Source: an uncultured Flavobacteriaceae bacterium
GTDB lineage: Bacteria > Bacteroidota > Bacteroidia > Flavobacteriales > Flavobacteriaceae
DNA length: 64,000 bases
Assembly: GCA_947501845.1 (NCBI GenBank)
Contig: CANMXP010000012.1
Span: forward strand, 102,219 to 166,218
Reading direction: 5' to 3'
How positions within the stretch are numbered: the stretch's first letter is position 1; the number at the start of each line of letters is the position of its first letter. Shown here in pieces: positions 52,910 to 61,800 of this stretch. Made by a program: the position numbers and the translations under genes. The notes under the pieces were generated by a model, which was given only the letters and a program-made list of their open reading frames with translations, had not been told where the DNA came from and ran no database searches.

Positions 52910-54118
52910 ATGGAGCTTTATTCTAAATATATAGAAAATGATTCTTTTCTAAGTTGGATTTATAATCCTACCGCAGAGACAACCAAATTTTGGGAAGATT
53001 ATATGCTTAAACATCCACAAGAAAAAGAATTGATTGAAGCCTTAAAAGAAATTTTAAGAGACTTGAGACCTGAAGATGTTGAACTTTCTGAAAAAGAAAA
53101 AGAGGAGATATTCACGAAGCTTCTAAATAAAATAGATCGTAAAAAGAAATCGAACCAGGTATTCTTTTTGTTGAAAAGGACTTATAAATACGCTGCTATA
53201 TTAATATTAGCATTAATAATTGGAACTGTCTTTGTCAACAATAATTTTCAAAAGACCGACACTTTCTTGTTAAATGATATAAGTAAAACACCTATAGATT
53301 CCTTAGGGAAACCAAATACCCAATTAATTCTTGGGTCAAGAAAACCGCTATTGATAGATGAAAAAAAGTCTCTGATTGAATATACAGAGCAAGGAAATCT
53401 TGTTTTAAATGAAAGAGATACCATAAGTGGCGATGTAGAAAATGAAGGAAAATCATTACTTTTTAATAAATTAATCGTACCTTTTGGGAAGCGAAGTAAG
53501 ATTATTTTATCAGATGGTTCGGTGGTGCACCTTAATGCTGGGACAAAATTTATGTTTCCTGAGAAGTTTGATTCAAACGAGCGAAAGGTTTTTCTTTCTG
53601 GAGAAGCATTTTTTGAAGTAGCAACAAATAAAGAGAAGCCATTTATTGTGAAAACTATTGAAGAGAAGGTTTCAATAGAGGTACTAGGAACAAAGTTTAA
53701 TGTATCTGCTTATCCTATAGATTCAGATATTTTAACAGTTCTAACAGAAGGTAAGGTTGTGGTTGTAGAGAAAAATATATTTAAAACACAAAGAGCCATT
53801 TTAAAACCAGGACAATTAGCATCATGGAATAAAGACGCCAAAAAAGTTAGTATTAAAAAGGTTAATACAGACAACTATACATTATGGACCCAAGGGCTTT
53901 TGTATTTTGAGAGTGAATCAATAATAAACATTGTTAGAAAAATAGAGCGTTTCTATAATGTAAAAATAGTTTTTGAAAACCCAAATAATGCAAAAAATAT
54001 AAACGTAAGTGGAAAGCTGGATCTAAATGATAAAATAGAACAGACACTTGAAAATTTAACAATCACAACAGAATTTAAATTCGAAATAATAAATGATAAA
54101 AAGTATGTATTGAAGTAA
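52910..54118 (+). CDS. FecR-family anti-sigma factor
   Basis: A 402-residue protein. The cytoplasmic N-terminus (about 1-90) is followed by one transmembrane segment (YAAILILALIIGTVFVNN, about 92-112) and a periplasmic FecR domain with VPFGKRSKIILSDGSVVHLN, FLSGEAFFEVAT and VEVLGTKFNVSAY-type blocks. A C-terminal STN-like segment follows. It should hold the ECF sigma until SusC, through its own STN domain, signals ligand binding. It precedes susC by 89 bases. Confidence 0.95.
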   Translation: MELYSKYIENDSFLSWIYNPTAETTKFWEDYMLKHPQEKELIEALKEILRDLRPEDVELSEKEKEEIFTKLLNKIDRKKKSNQVFFLLKRTYKYAAILILALIIGTVFVNNNFQKTDTFLLNDISKTPIDSLGKPNTQLILGSRKPLLIDEKKSLIEYTEQGNLVLNERDTISGDVENEGKSLLFNKLIVPFGKRSKIILSDGSVVHLNAGTKFMFPEKFDSNERKVFLSGEAFFEVATNKEKPFIVKTIEEKVSIEVLGTKFNVSAYPIDSDILTVLTEGKVVVVEKNIFKTQRAILKPGQLASWNKDAKKVSIKKVNTDNYTLWTQGLLYFESESIINIVRKIERFYNVKIVFENPNNAKNINVSGKLDLNDKIEQTLENLTITTEFKFEIINDKKYVLK

Positions 54119-54207
54119 AAAAAATCAGAGAATGCGCCAACATTCCCTGAATAAAATAAACTGCTATAGGGGCAGCTTAATGTTTAATTAAAAACTAATT
54201 CAAATTT

Positions 54208-57200
54208 ATGAAAAATAACCACATTTTCTATGATTCCCTCCTGGATTTTAGAAACAAAACTCTATTTGTAATGAAGAGTCTTACAGTCTTTTTAGTCATA
54301 TTCTCATTGTATTCTTTTTCAAATTCGTATTCTCAAAATAAAAAGTTGAGAATAGAGATTAAAGAGGCCACTTTAATGAATATGATAGAATCAATAGAAA
54401 ACCAAAGTGAATTCGTATTCATTTACAATGATGAGGTATTACCTGAATTGAAGAAAGCTCTGGGAAATATCCGAATTAACAACAAGTCCATTTATAAAAT
54501 TTTAGATAGAGTTATCAATAAAGAAAAGCTCATCTACTCTATAAATGAGCGTCAAGTCATTTTAAATAAAAAAGAAGAAGTTCTTAAGCCTGATTTACAA
54601 CAGCAAATTTCAGGAAAAGTTACATCTGCAACAGATGGTTTACCATTACCAGGAGTTAATATAATAATAGAAGGGACATCAAGAGGAGCCCAGACAGACT
54701 TTAACGGGATTTATTCCATCAATGCAAGTGAAGGAGAAATTCTAAAAGTTAGTTTTATTGGTATGCAAACAAAACTCATAACAGTTGGTAGTAGTACGAC
54801 TATCGATATTGTTATGGAAGAAGACTTAGAAGATCTGGATGCAGTAGTTATAACAGGTTACCAAAATGTAAGAAGAGAGTTGTTTACTGGAGCATCTCAA
54901 ACGATTAAAGCCGAAGATATAAAGCTTGATGGAGTTGCCGATATATCAAGAGCGCTTGAAGGTAGAGCAGCAGGTGTAAGTGTACAAAACGTAACAGGAA
55001 CTTTTGGAGCTTCTCCAAGAATTACTATTAGAGGATCTTCATCTATTTTAGGAGATACAAAACCCATATGGATTATAGATGGGGTTATACAAGAAGAAAT
55101 TGTCAACTTATCGGTGTCAGATTTGGTGTCTGGTGATCCGAATACCTTATTAAGTTCAGCAGTTGCTGGTCTAAACGCTTCCGATATTCAGAGTTTTGAA
55201 ATACTGAGAGATGCATCAGCATCAGCCTTGTATGGAGCACGTGCATTGAATGGGGTAATCGTTATTACAACAAAATCGGGTAGAAAAAATCAAAAGCCTG
55301 CTTTTAATTACCAATCGGAGTATGCGGTAAGAGATATCCCTAGATATACCAATTACGATTTATTAAACTCTCAAGAAACAGTTTCAGTATATAGAGAAAT
55401 GGAGTCAAAAGGCTTTTTAGATTTGCCAAGCTCATTTCAAGGAAGATATGGTGGTATATACAATATTATGTACAGAGCTATCAACAATTTTGACGAAACT
55501 ACAGGTCAATACGAACTAGCAAATACACCAGAAGCGAGAGCTAATTTTTTAAGACAATTTGAGCTGGCTAATACAGACTGGTTTAAAACTTTGTTTAGGG
55601 CAACACCAACCCAAACACATACGATGAGTTTTTCAAGTGGTTCCGAAAGTTCTACGACCTATGCGTCCTTGGGGTATTATACAGATTCTGGGTGGACTGT
55701 GGCAGATAGAGTAAGAAGAATTACTGGAAACTTAAGAAATACGTTCTTTTTGAATGATAATAAGCTAAAAATTACAACACAACTTCAAGCATCTATTAGG
55801 AACCAATTAGCACCTGGTACTTTCGCTAGGCAAGAAGATGTTGTTAGTGGGTCGTTTACCAGAGATTTTGATATTAATCCATTTAGTTATTCACTTAATA
55901 CAAGTAGAGCACTAAGGCCGAGAGATAATGACGGTAATTTGGAATTTTCGAGGTACAATTGGGCACCATTCAATATTTTGAATGAGCTCGATAACAATAA
56001 CATAGAATTAAATGTATCGGATATAAAATTTCAAGGGCAGGCTGAATATCAACTTAATGACAATTTAACTTATAATTTTTTAGGATCTGCGCGTTATGTT
56101 ACATCAAACAGTGAGCATGCCATTACAGAAGACTCGAATGTAGCCGCTGCTTACCGCTCAGATGAAACTTCAATTGTTAGAAATGAGAATACGTTTTTAT
56201 TTTCCGATCCAGACCAGCCAAATTCATTACCAAGGGTCGTGTTACCAGTTGGAGGAATTTTAATTACAGGGAAAAACACGTTAACAACGTATACGTTTAG
56301 AAATACCTTGGATTGGACAAAACGTTTTAAAGATGATTTACATGGGTTAAGAGTTTATGGAGGTCAGGAATATAGGTATACAGACCGTTCTTCTAGTACA
56401 AATACGGGTTATGGTTACCAGTTTAGTCGTGGAGGTACAGTCTTTACAGATCCCGATATTTTAAGAAAGGTTATTTTAGAAGGTAATCCGTATTTCTCTT
56501 CTCAAGAAACGAGACAACGAGAAGTGTCATTCTTTGCCAATGTAACGTATGACTTTGATAAGAAATATGTACTTAACGTAACTGGTAATTATGAGGGGTC
56601 AAATAGAGCAGGTAAATCGTCAGATACCAGATGGTTACCAACCTATACTATTGGAGGTAAATGGAACATTGATAAAGAAGATTTTATTAAAAATTCCAAT
56701 ATTATTTCAAGTATGGCATTTAGACCAAGTTATGGATTAGTAGCTTTATTGGCCGATAATGCAACCAATAACCTAGCGGTATTTAGAAATCAGATAACCG
56801 ATAGGTTTAACAATAATGATAGAGAAAACTTTATCGATATTGAAGATCTTCAAAATAGTGAACTGACTTGGGAAAAAACTTTAGAGCTAAATTTAGGTTT
56901 AGATGTTGGATTCTTTAATAATCGTATTATGTTAAATTTTGATGCCTATTTTAGAAAAGGTCAAGATTTAATCGATTTGATTAGAACCACAGGGATTGGA
57001 GGAGAATCACTCAAGCTAGGTAATAATTCAGAAATGGAAACCAATGGTGTGGAGTTTCAGTTAAACACGGTTAACATTGATAAAGATGATTTCCAATGGA
57101 GAACAGGGTTTAATATTTCACATTTTAATCAGGAAATTACTTCGCTTAAGCAAGAGTCTAATGTATTTGATTTGGTAACTGGAACAGGTAGAGGTAATGC

Positions 57201-57900
57201 TATTGGTTTTCCAAAAGGGTCGTTGTTTTCTTTTCAATTTGAAGGATTAAATGAATTTGGGTTACCAACATTCCTGACACAAGATCCAGATTTTGATCCA
57301 AGCAAACCTTTTGATTTAATCGATTTTCAGGATACCGATAATGTATTAGATTATCTAGTGTACGAAGGACCAACAGAACCAAATTTATCTGGTGGTTTAG
57401 CAAATAATTTTAAATATAAGAATTGGGATCTCAGCTTTTTTATATCATTTTCCGCAGGCAATAAAATAAGGTTGGCCCCCACTTACGATTCAGAGTATGA
57501 CGATTTAGATGTATTTCCTAGAGAATTTGTAAACCGTTGGTTATTTCCAGGGGATGAAAATATTACAGATGTACCAACAATCCCATCTCAAAGTGTTTTA
57601 CAATCCTATGGCGAAAATGAGGTAGAAAGAGTTTATAATGCTTATAATTATTCAACAGCAAGAGTTGCTGATGGCGATTTTGTAAGAATGAAGAATATAA
57701 CATTAGGATACACCTTTGATAAGCAAATGACTGATAAATTAGGTATTTCAAGTTTTAGATTGAGTTTGCAAAGCACCAATCCATTTTTGATTTATTCTGA
57801 TTCTGATTTAGGAGGGCAAGACCCCGAATTCTTTAGGTCAGGTGGTGTAGCATACCCCATCTCTAGATTATTTACATTCTCTCTTAACGTTGGTTTTTAA
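54208..57900 (+). CDS. SusC/RagA-type TonB-dependent receptor with signalling domain
   Basis: A 1230-residue outer-membrane protein. After the signal peptide (about 1-46), an STN domain (about 47-115: ESIENQSEFVFIYNDEVL), a carboxypeptidase-regulatory-like domain (about 133-208, ISGKVTSATDGLPLPGVNII), the plug (about 218-360: FTGASQTIKAEDI, IWIIDGVIQEEIV, NGVIVITTKSG) and the 22-strand barrel to the C-terminus. It imports oligomeric nutrients with TonB energy. The STN domain marks it as a transducer that contacts the FecR protein, so uptake and induction are coupled. Co-transcribed with susD. Confidence 0.96.
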   Translation: MKNNHIFYDSLLDFRNKTLFVMKSLTVFLVIFSLYSFSNSYSQNKKLRIEIKEATLMNMIESIENQSEFVFIYNDEVLPELKKALGNIRINNKSIYKILDRVINKEKLIYSINERQVILNKKEEVLKPDLQQQISGKVTSATDGLPLPGVNIIIEGTSRGAQTDFNGIYSINASEGEILKVSFIGMQTKLITVGSSTTIDIVMEEDLEDLDAVVITGYQNVRRELFTGASQTIKAEDIKLDGVADISRALEGRAAGVSVQNVTGTFGASPRITIRGSSSILGDTKPIWIIDGVIQEEIVNLSVSDLVSGDPNTLLSSAVAGLNASDIQSFEILRDASASALYGARALNGVIVITTKSGRKNQKPAFNYQSEYAVRDIPRYTNYDLLNSQETVSVYREMESKGFLDLPSSFQGRYGGIYNIMYRAINNFDETTGQYELANTPEARANFLRQFELANTDWFKTLFRATPTQTHTMSFSSGSESSTTYASLGYYTDSGWTVADRVRRITGNLRNTFFLNDNKLKITTQLQASIRNQLAPGTFARQEDVVSGSFTRDFDINPFSYSLNTSRALRPRDNDGNLEFSRYNWAPFNILNELDNNNIELNVSDIKFQGQAEYQLNDNLTYNFLGSARYVTSNSEHAITEDSNVAAAYRSDETSIVRNENTFLFSDPDQPNSLPRVVLPVGGILITGKNTLTTYTFRNTLDWTKRFKDDLHGLRVYGGQEYRYTDRSSSTNTGYGYQFSRGGTVFTDPDILRKVILEGNPYFSSQETRQREVSFFANVTYDFDKKYVLNVTGNYEGSNRAGKSSDTRWLPTYTIGGKWNIDKEDFIKNSNIISSMAFRPSYGLVALLADNATNNLAVFRNQITDRFNNNDRENFIDIEDLQNSELTWEKTLELNLGLDVGFFNNRIMLNFDAYFRKGQDLIDLIRTTGIGGESLKLGNNSEMETNGVEFQLNTVNIDKDDFQWRTGFNISHFNQEITSLKQESNVFDLVTGTGRGNAIGFPKGSLFSFQFEGLNEFGLPTFLTQDPDFDPSKPFDLIDFQDTDNVLDYLVYEGPTEPNLSGGLANNFKYKNWDLSFFISFSAGNKIRLAPTYDSEYDDLDVFPREFVNRWLFPGDENITDVPTIPSQSVLQSYGENEVERVYNAYNYSTARVADGDFVRMKNITLGYTFDKQMTDKLGISSFRLSLQSTNPFLIYSDSDLGGQDPEFFRSGGVAYPISRLFTFSLNVGF

Positions 57901-57910
57901 AAAAAATACT

Positions 57911-59416
57911 ATGAAAAATATGAAATTTAATTTAATAAAAGGTTTGGTATTAGTTTTCTTAGTATCTTCTTGTAACGATATTTTAGATGAAACACCAGAC
58001 AACAGAACTGCAATAGATTCATCCGAAAAAATTGCTGAATTATTAGTAGGAGCATACCCAGATGCAGCATATGTTTCTTTTTTAGAGCCTATGTCTGATA
58101 ATGCTGGAGATAAAAGCCCAAGTGCAGATACGGGAATTGATTTTGCAACCACACTTAACCAAAGAATGTTTTTTTGGGAAGATATAAATGATACAGATGA
58201 AGATTCTCCAACAAACTACTGGAATAGAGCTTATAAAGCTATTGCTCAAGCCAATCAAGCTTTGGTCTCTATTGAAGAACTTGGGGGTGGGTCAGAATTA
58301 GATCATTTAAAAGGAGAAGCGTTAATTTGTCGTGCTTATGCACATTTTATGTTGGTTAGTATATTCTCTAAAGCATATAACCCTTCAACGGCCGCTTCAG
58401 ATATTGGAATACCTTACGTTCTAGAACCAGAAACAGTCTTGTTAGGAGATTATGAAAGAGGTTCGGTACAAAATGTATATGATAATATTGAAGCAGACAT
58501 AGAAGCAGGGCTACCTTTAGTAAGCGATAATTATAATGTACCTGCATTTCACTTTACCAGAAGTGCAGCAAATGCATTTGCGTCTCGATTTTATTTAAAT
58601 ACTGGCGAATGGCAAAAAGTTATTGATCATAGTACTGCAGCTTTGGGAATAGGAGGTGCTGGTGTGCTAAGAGATTGGGAAGGTAATTACAGACCAAGAA
58701 CATACTCAGAGCAAGCAACACGATATACCTCTTCAACAGAAGAACCAGCAAATTTATTACTTGTTTCTGCAGAATCTATTTATAATCGATATCATTTTGC
58801 AGCCAGATACCAATTAGATAGTGCAAAAAGAGATGAGATATTTCCAGCAGTAAACGGAACGGGACAACCCTGGTCTTACACTGTTTTTGGTAGTAATGAT
58901 TTGTTTTTTAATGTGCCAAAATTTCAGGAGTTCTTTAAGGTAACTAATCAAGCAGCTGGAACTGGAACTGCTTATGTTGCTTTCGTACTCCTTAGTACAG
59001 ATGAGGCGCTGTTAAACAGAGCAGAGGCATATGCAATGCTGGGGCAGTTAGATAATGCATTGGCAGACATTAATTTGTCTTACTCTGTAAAAACACAGGC
59101 ATACGACCCAGCTTTTGACGAATTGGAAGTTGCAGATGTAGCAACCCGATTTGCAGTAACAGATTCCAATTTATATACCCCTTTTTATGCTATTCCAGCA
59201 GATGCTCTAGCATTTGTGAATGCTGTACTAACCATTAAAAGAACCATTTTTTATAATGAAGGGTTAAGATGGTTTGATAATAAAAGACATAATATGGAAA
59301 TTGTACATCGCGACATTTTTGGAAATGTGTTCACGTTACCAAAAGATGATAACAGACGTCTAGTACAAATCCCAGAAGCAGCTCAATCATTTGGAATACA
59401 AGAAAACCCAAGATAA
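57911..59416 (+). CDS. SusD/RagB-type nutrient-binding lipoprotein
   Basis: A 501-residue protein from the ATG at 57911 (MKNMKFNLIKGLVLVFLVSSC), with the lipidated Cys at about residue 21; a longer upstream reading is not needed. The SusD fold is seen in YWNRAYKAIAQANQAL, AEALICRAYAHFMLV-like and the C-terminal EALLNRAEAYAMLGQLDNAL and FYNEGLRWFDNKRH. SusD forms the lid over SusC and selects ligand. The gene follows susC by 10 bases. Confidence 0.96.
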   Translation: MKNMKFNLIKGLVLVFLVSSCNDILDETPDNRTAIDSSEKIAELLVGAYPDAAYVSFLEPMSDNAGDKSPSADTGIDFATTLNQRMFFWEDINDTDEDSPTNYWNRAYKAIAQANQALVSIEELGGGSELDHLKGEALICRAYAHFMLVSIFSKAYNPSTAASDIGIPYVLEPETVLLGDYERGSVQNVYDNIEADIEAGLPLVSDNYNVPAFHFTRSAANAFASRFYLNTGEWQKVIDHSTAALGIGGAGVLRDWEGNYRPRTYSEQATRYTSSTEEPANLLLVSAESIYNRYHFAARYQLDSAKRDEIFPAVNGTGQPWSYTVFGSNDLFFNVPKFQEFFKVTNQAAGTGTAYVAFVLLSTDEALLNRAEAYAMLGQLDNALADINLSYSVKTQAYDPAFDELEVADVATRFAVTDSNLYTPFYAIPADALAFVNAVLTIKRTIFYNEGLRWFDNKRHNMEIVHRDIFGNVFTLPKDDNRRLVQIPEAAQSFGIQENPR

Positions 59417-59436
59417 TATTTAAAAAAATTAGCAAG

Positions 59437-60291
59437 ATGAAAAAATATATATACTTAGTTTTTGCATTCGCAGTTTTAACATTAACCGCGTCCTGCGATG
59501 ATGGATCTGATGCAGTGGGTGAAAGTCAGATAGACACAACAGCTCCAATTTTAAATAGTTTGGACGTGTGGTTAAGAAGCAATTTTGTAGCACCATACAA
59601 TATTGAAATACTTTACAAATGGGATATCAACGATACTGATGTTGATAGGTTTTTACACCCGCCTTATGAGTTAAGTGTAAGACCTGTTGCTGAAGCCTTG
59701 CAAAAATCATGGATAGAACCTTATACACAAGTTGGAGGAGAGAATTTTATTAAAAAAATTGCTCCTAGACAGTTTACGTTGGCAGGAAGTTTCAATTTTA
59801 ATCCTAATAGCCCAACCATTACTTTGGGTGTAGCAGAAGCAGGAACGAAAATTACATTGTTTAATATCGACTTTCTGGATTTTACTGATATCAATAGTAT
59901 AAAAAGACCATTAAAAACGGTTCATCATGAATATGGGCATATTTTGAATCAAAATATTCCATTTGATGTGACTTATGGAGAAATCAATCCAGCAGATTAT
60001 ACAGCACAATGGTTTAACAGATCAGATGCCCAAGCTAGAGAATTGGGCTATATAACAGCTTATGGTTCTAGCCAAGCTGGTGAAGATTTCGTAGAAATGA
60101 TTTCTGAAATGCTAACAAATTCTAAAGAAGATTTTGATGCTATTGTTGAAAGTATTTCGGATGAAGAATCTAAGGCGATAATAAGACAAAAAGAAGCCAT
60201 GGTTGTGGATTACTATAAGACTAACTTTGGTATAGACCTATATGAGCTTCAGGCTTTAACAGAAGCAGCAACACAAGAATTAGTAAATTAA
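59437..60291 (+). CDS. Substrate import-associated zinc metallohydrolase lipoprotein
   Basis: A 284-residue protein with lipoprotein signal (Cys20) and a zinc site HEYGH (164-168, KTVHHEYGHILNQ) with a later acidic segment (GEDFVEMISEML) that could give the third ligand. Sequence and context match a known class of HExxH lipoproteins found next to SusC/SusD genes and DUF4302 proteins (TIGR04549 model as I recall). It probably hydrolyses a peptide or related ligand at the cell surface before import. In the operon, 20 bases after susD. Confidence 0.9.
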   Translation: MKKYIYLVFAFAVLTLTASCDDGSDAVGESQIDTTAPILNSLDVWLRSNFVAPYNIEILYKWDINDTDVDRFLHPPYELSVRPVAEALQKSWIEPYTQVGGENFIKKIAPRQFTLAGSFNFNPNSPTITLGVAEAGTKITLFNIDFLDFTDINSIKRPLKTVHHEYGHILNQNIPFDVTYGEINPADYTAQWFNRSDAQARELGYITAYGSSQAGEDFVEMISEMLTNSKEDFDAIVESISDEESKAIIRQKEAMVVDYYKTNFGIDLYELQALTEAATQELVN

Positions 60292-60296
60292 AAAAT

Positions 60297-61637
60297 ATGA
60301 AAAAGATAAATATAAAATTTTGGTTTATCAGTTTAATATTAGTTTCGTTTTTATCATGTAGTGATAGTGAAACGGAAAAATTATTTCCTGATGCACCAGC
60401 AGATAGAGTCGCTCAAAGAAACGCAGAGCTTTTAGATTTGTTACTTTCAGAACCTAATGGTTATAAAGGTGTTTACTTTACCAAGAATGATGAGTTTGGT
60501 GGTTTTACCTATTATTTACGATTTAATGCCGATGGTACTGTGGATATGACCTCGGATTTTGATGTAGAAACAGCTGTAGAATCGTCGTCTTATGAAGTGA
60601 GAATTGGAACGAGTACAGAATTAGTGTTCACAACACGTAATCATATTCAAAAGGTGAGTGATCCAAGTTATGCGCCATTAGTAGGTACAGGTTTTAAGGG
60701 GACATCAGTATTCCAATATTTTACAAATGATAACGGGACTATAACCTTTAGGGATATTAGAAGTAGAGATTCTGGTACGTTGGTATTAACACCAGCAAAT
60801 TTTTCAAACTTTGAGACCGAGAGTATAGCCAGTGTAGAAATTTCTTTGGCTAATAGAAATGCTTTTGTTAATTCTAACGCTGTAACGGCATTTCCTTTTT
60901 TAAGTGTTGAAACTGGTGGGAATTTAACAGAGTTTGCATTGAATTACGATAGTGTAAGGTTATTTGCTAATCCTACAAAGTTTAATGAGGATGGTTCCAT
61001 ATCTGATGAAGAATTTGGTATAGCTTTTACTGAAAATGGCTTGATTGTTAGCCCTGCTTTAAATGTAGATGGTGTATTGTTAGAAGAATTTACATTCGAT
61101 GGTACCTCAGGTTTTGAATACGTAGCAACAAAGGACGGTATTACCGCTAAAATCGGATATGGTAATGCACCTGTAACACCATTAGATGCTTATGCATTTG
61201 GAGTTAGAGCTACTGCAGGTGTCTTTAATATGGACGAAAGGTTTAAAAGCAGTACAGCATTTAATAATTTTTATGATGCCTTTGCAGAGTTTTTGTTAAA
61301 TACCTATGGAGTTGAAGTCAGTAATGTAGTATTTTGGGATTTAAATAACGGTGGAGTGCCTTATATTGAGCTTATTACAAATGCAGGTCGTTTCTGGTAT
61401 GATTTAGATTTTGAGGTTACCAATGGTATCGTTGTTTTTACACCAACAGGTAATACCAATGCAAGTGCAGGGGTGACAGCAATTTTTCAACCATTATTAG
61501 ATGCTTTTATAGGAGCACCTTCGGGCTATTACTTGTTAAATACAGGCAATTACTTAAATTTCTCAAACAGAACATACTCAATGATTAATGTCGATGACCC
61601 AACTATGACAATCAATTACTGGGACTTCTCTTATTAG
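60297..61637 (+). CDS. DUF4302 lipoprotein
   Basis: A 446-residue protein with lipoprotein signal (WFISLILVSFLSC). The DUF4302 start is visible in DAPADRVAQRNAELLDLLLS and SEPNGYKGVYFTKND, then a run of beta-strand segments (TSTELVFTTRNHIQ; GFKGTSVFQYFTNDN). DUF4302 proteins occur next to the zinc metallohydrolase and SusC/D in many Bacteroidota; they probably bind the ligand at the surface. It begins 5 bases after the metallohydrolase gene and ends the operon. Confidence 0.9.
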   Translation: MKKINIKFWFISLILVSFLSCSDSETEKLFPDAPADRVAQRNAELLDLLLSEPNGYKGVYFTKNDEFGGFTYYLRFNADGTVDMTSDFDVETAVESSSYEVRIGTSTELVFTTRNHIQKVSDPSYAPLVGTGFKGTSVFQYFTNDNGTITFRDIRSRDSGTLVLTPANFSNFETESIASVEISLANRNAFVNSNAVTAFPFLSVETGGNLTEFALNYDSVRLFANPTKFNEDGSISDEEFGIAFTENGLIVSPALNVDGVLLEEFTFDGTSGFEYVATKDGITAKIGYGNAPVTPLDAYAFGVRATAGVFNMDERFKSSTAFNNFYDAFAEFLLNTYGVEVSNVVFWDLNNGGVPYIELITNAGRFWYDLDFEVTNGIVVFTPTGNTNASAGVTAIFQPLLDAFIGAPSGYYLLNTGNYLNFSNRTYSMINVDDPTMTINYWDFSY

Positions 61638-61653
61638 AAACATTTAAAAAAAT

Positions 61654-61700
61654 AAAAGGTCTTGTTGTAAATCTTAAATTTATAGCAAGACCTTTTTTAT
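61654..61700 (+). terminator. Intrinsic terminator of the SusCD operon
   Basis: AAAAGGTCTTG (61654-61664) pairs with CAAGACCTTTT (61686-61696) and is followed by further T. Loop about 21 bases. Confidence 0.8.
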
Positions 61701-61774
61701 TTGCATTTTATTATAAAATTAACAGTCACATTTAAATAATTTTTTGATATCCTAGCGTTATCATATTTTGTATT

Positions 61775-61782
61775 TACATTTG
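61775..61782 (+). promoter_or_regulatory. Candidate -7 element (TACATTTG) for the porin gene
   Basis: TACATTTG matches TAnnTTTG, 18 bases before the ATG at 61801. This supports that start over the upstream in-frame codon at 61768, which would precede the predicted transcription start. Confidence 0.5.
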
Positions 61783-61800
61783 CACCGTTTATATATAATT

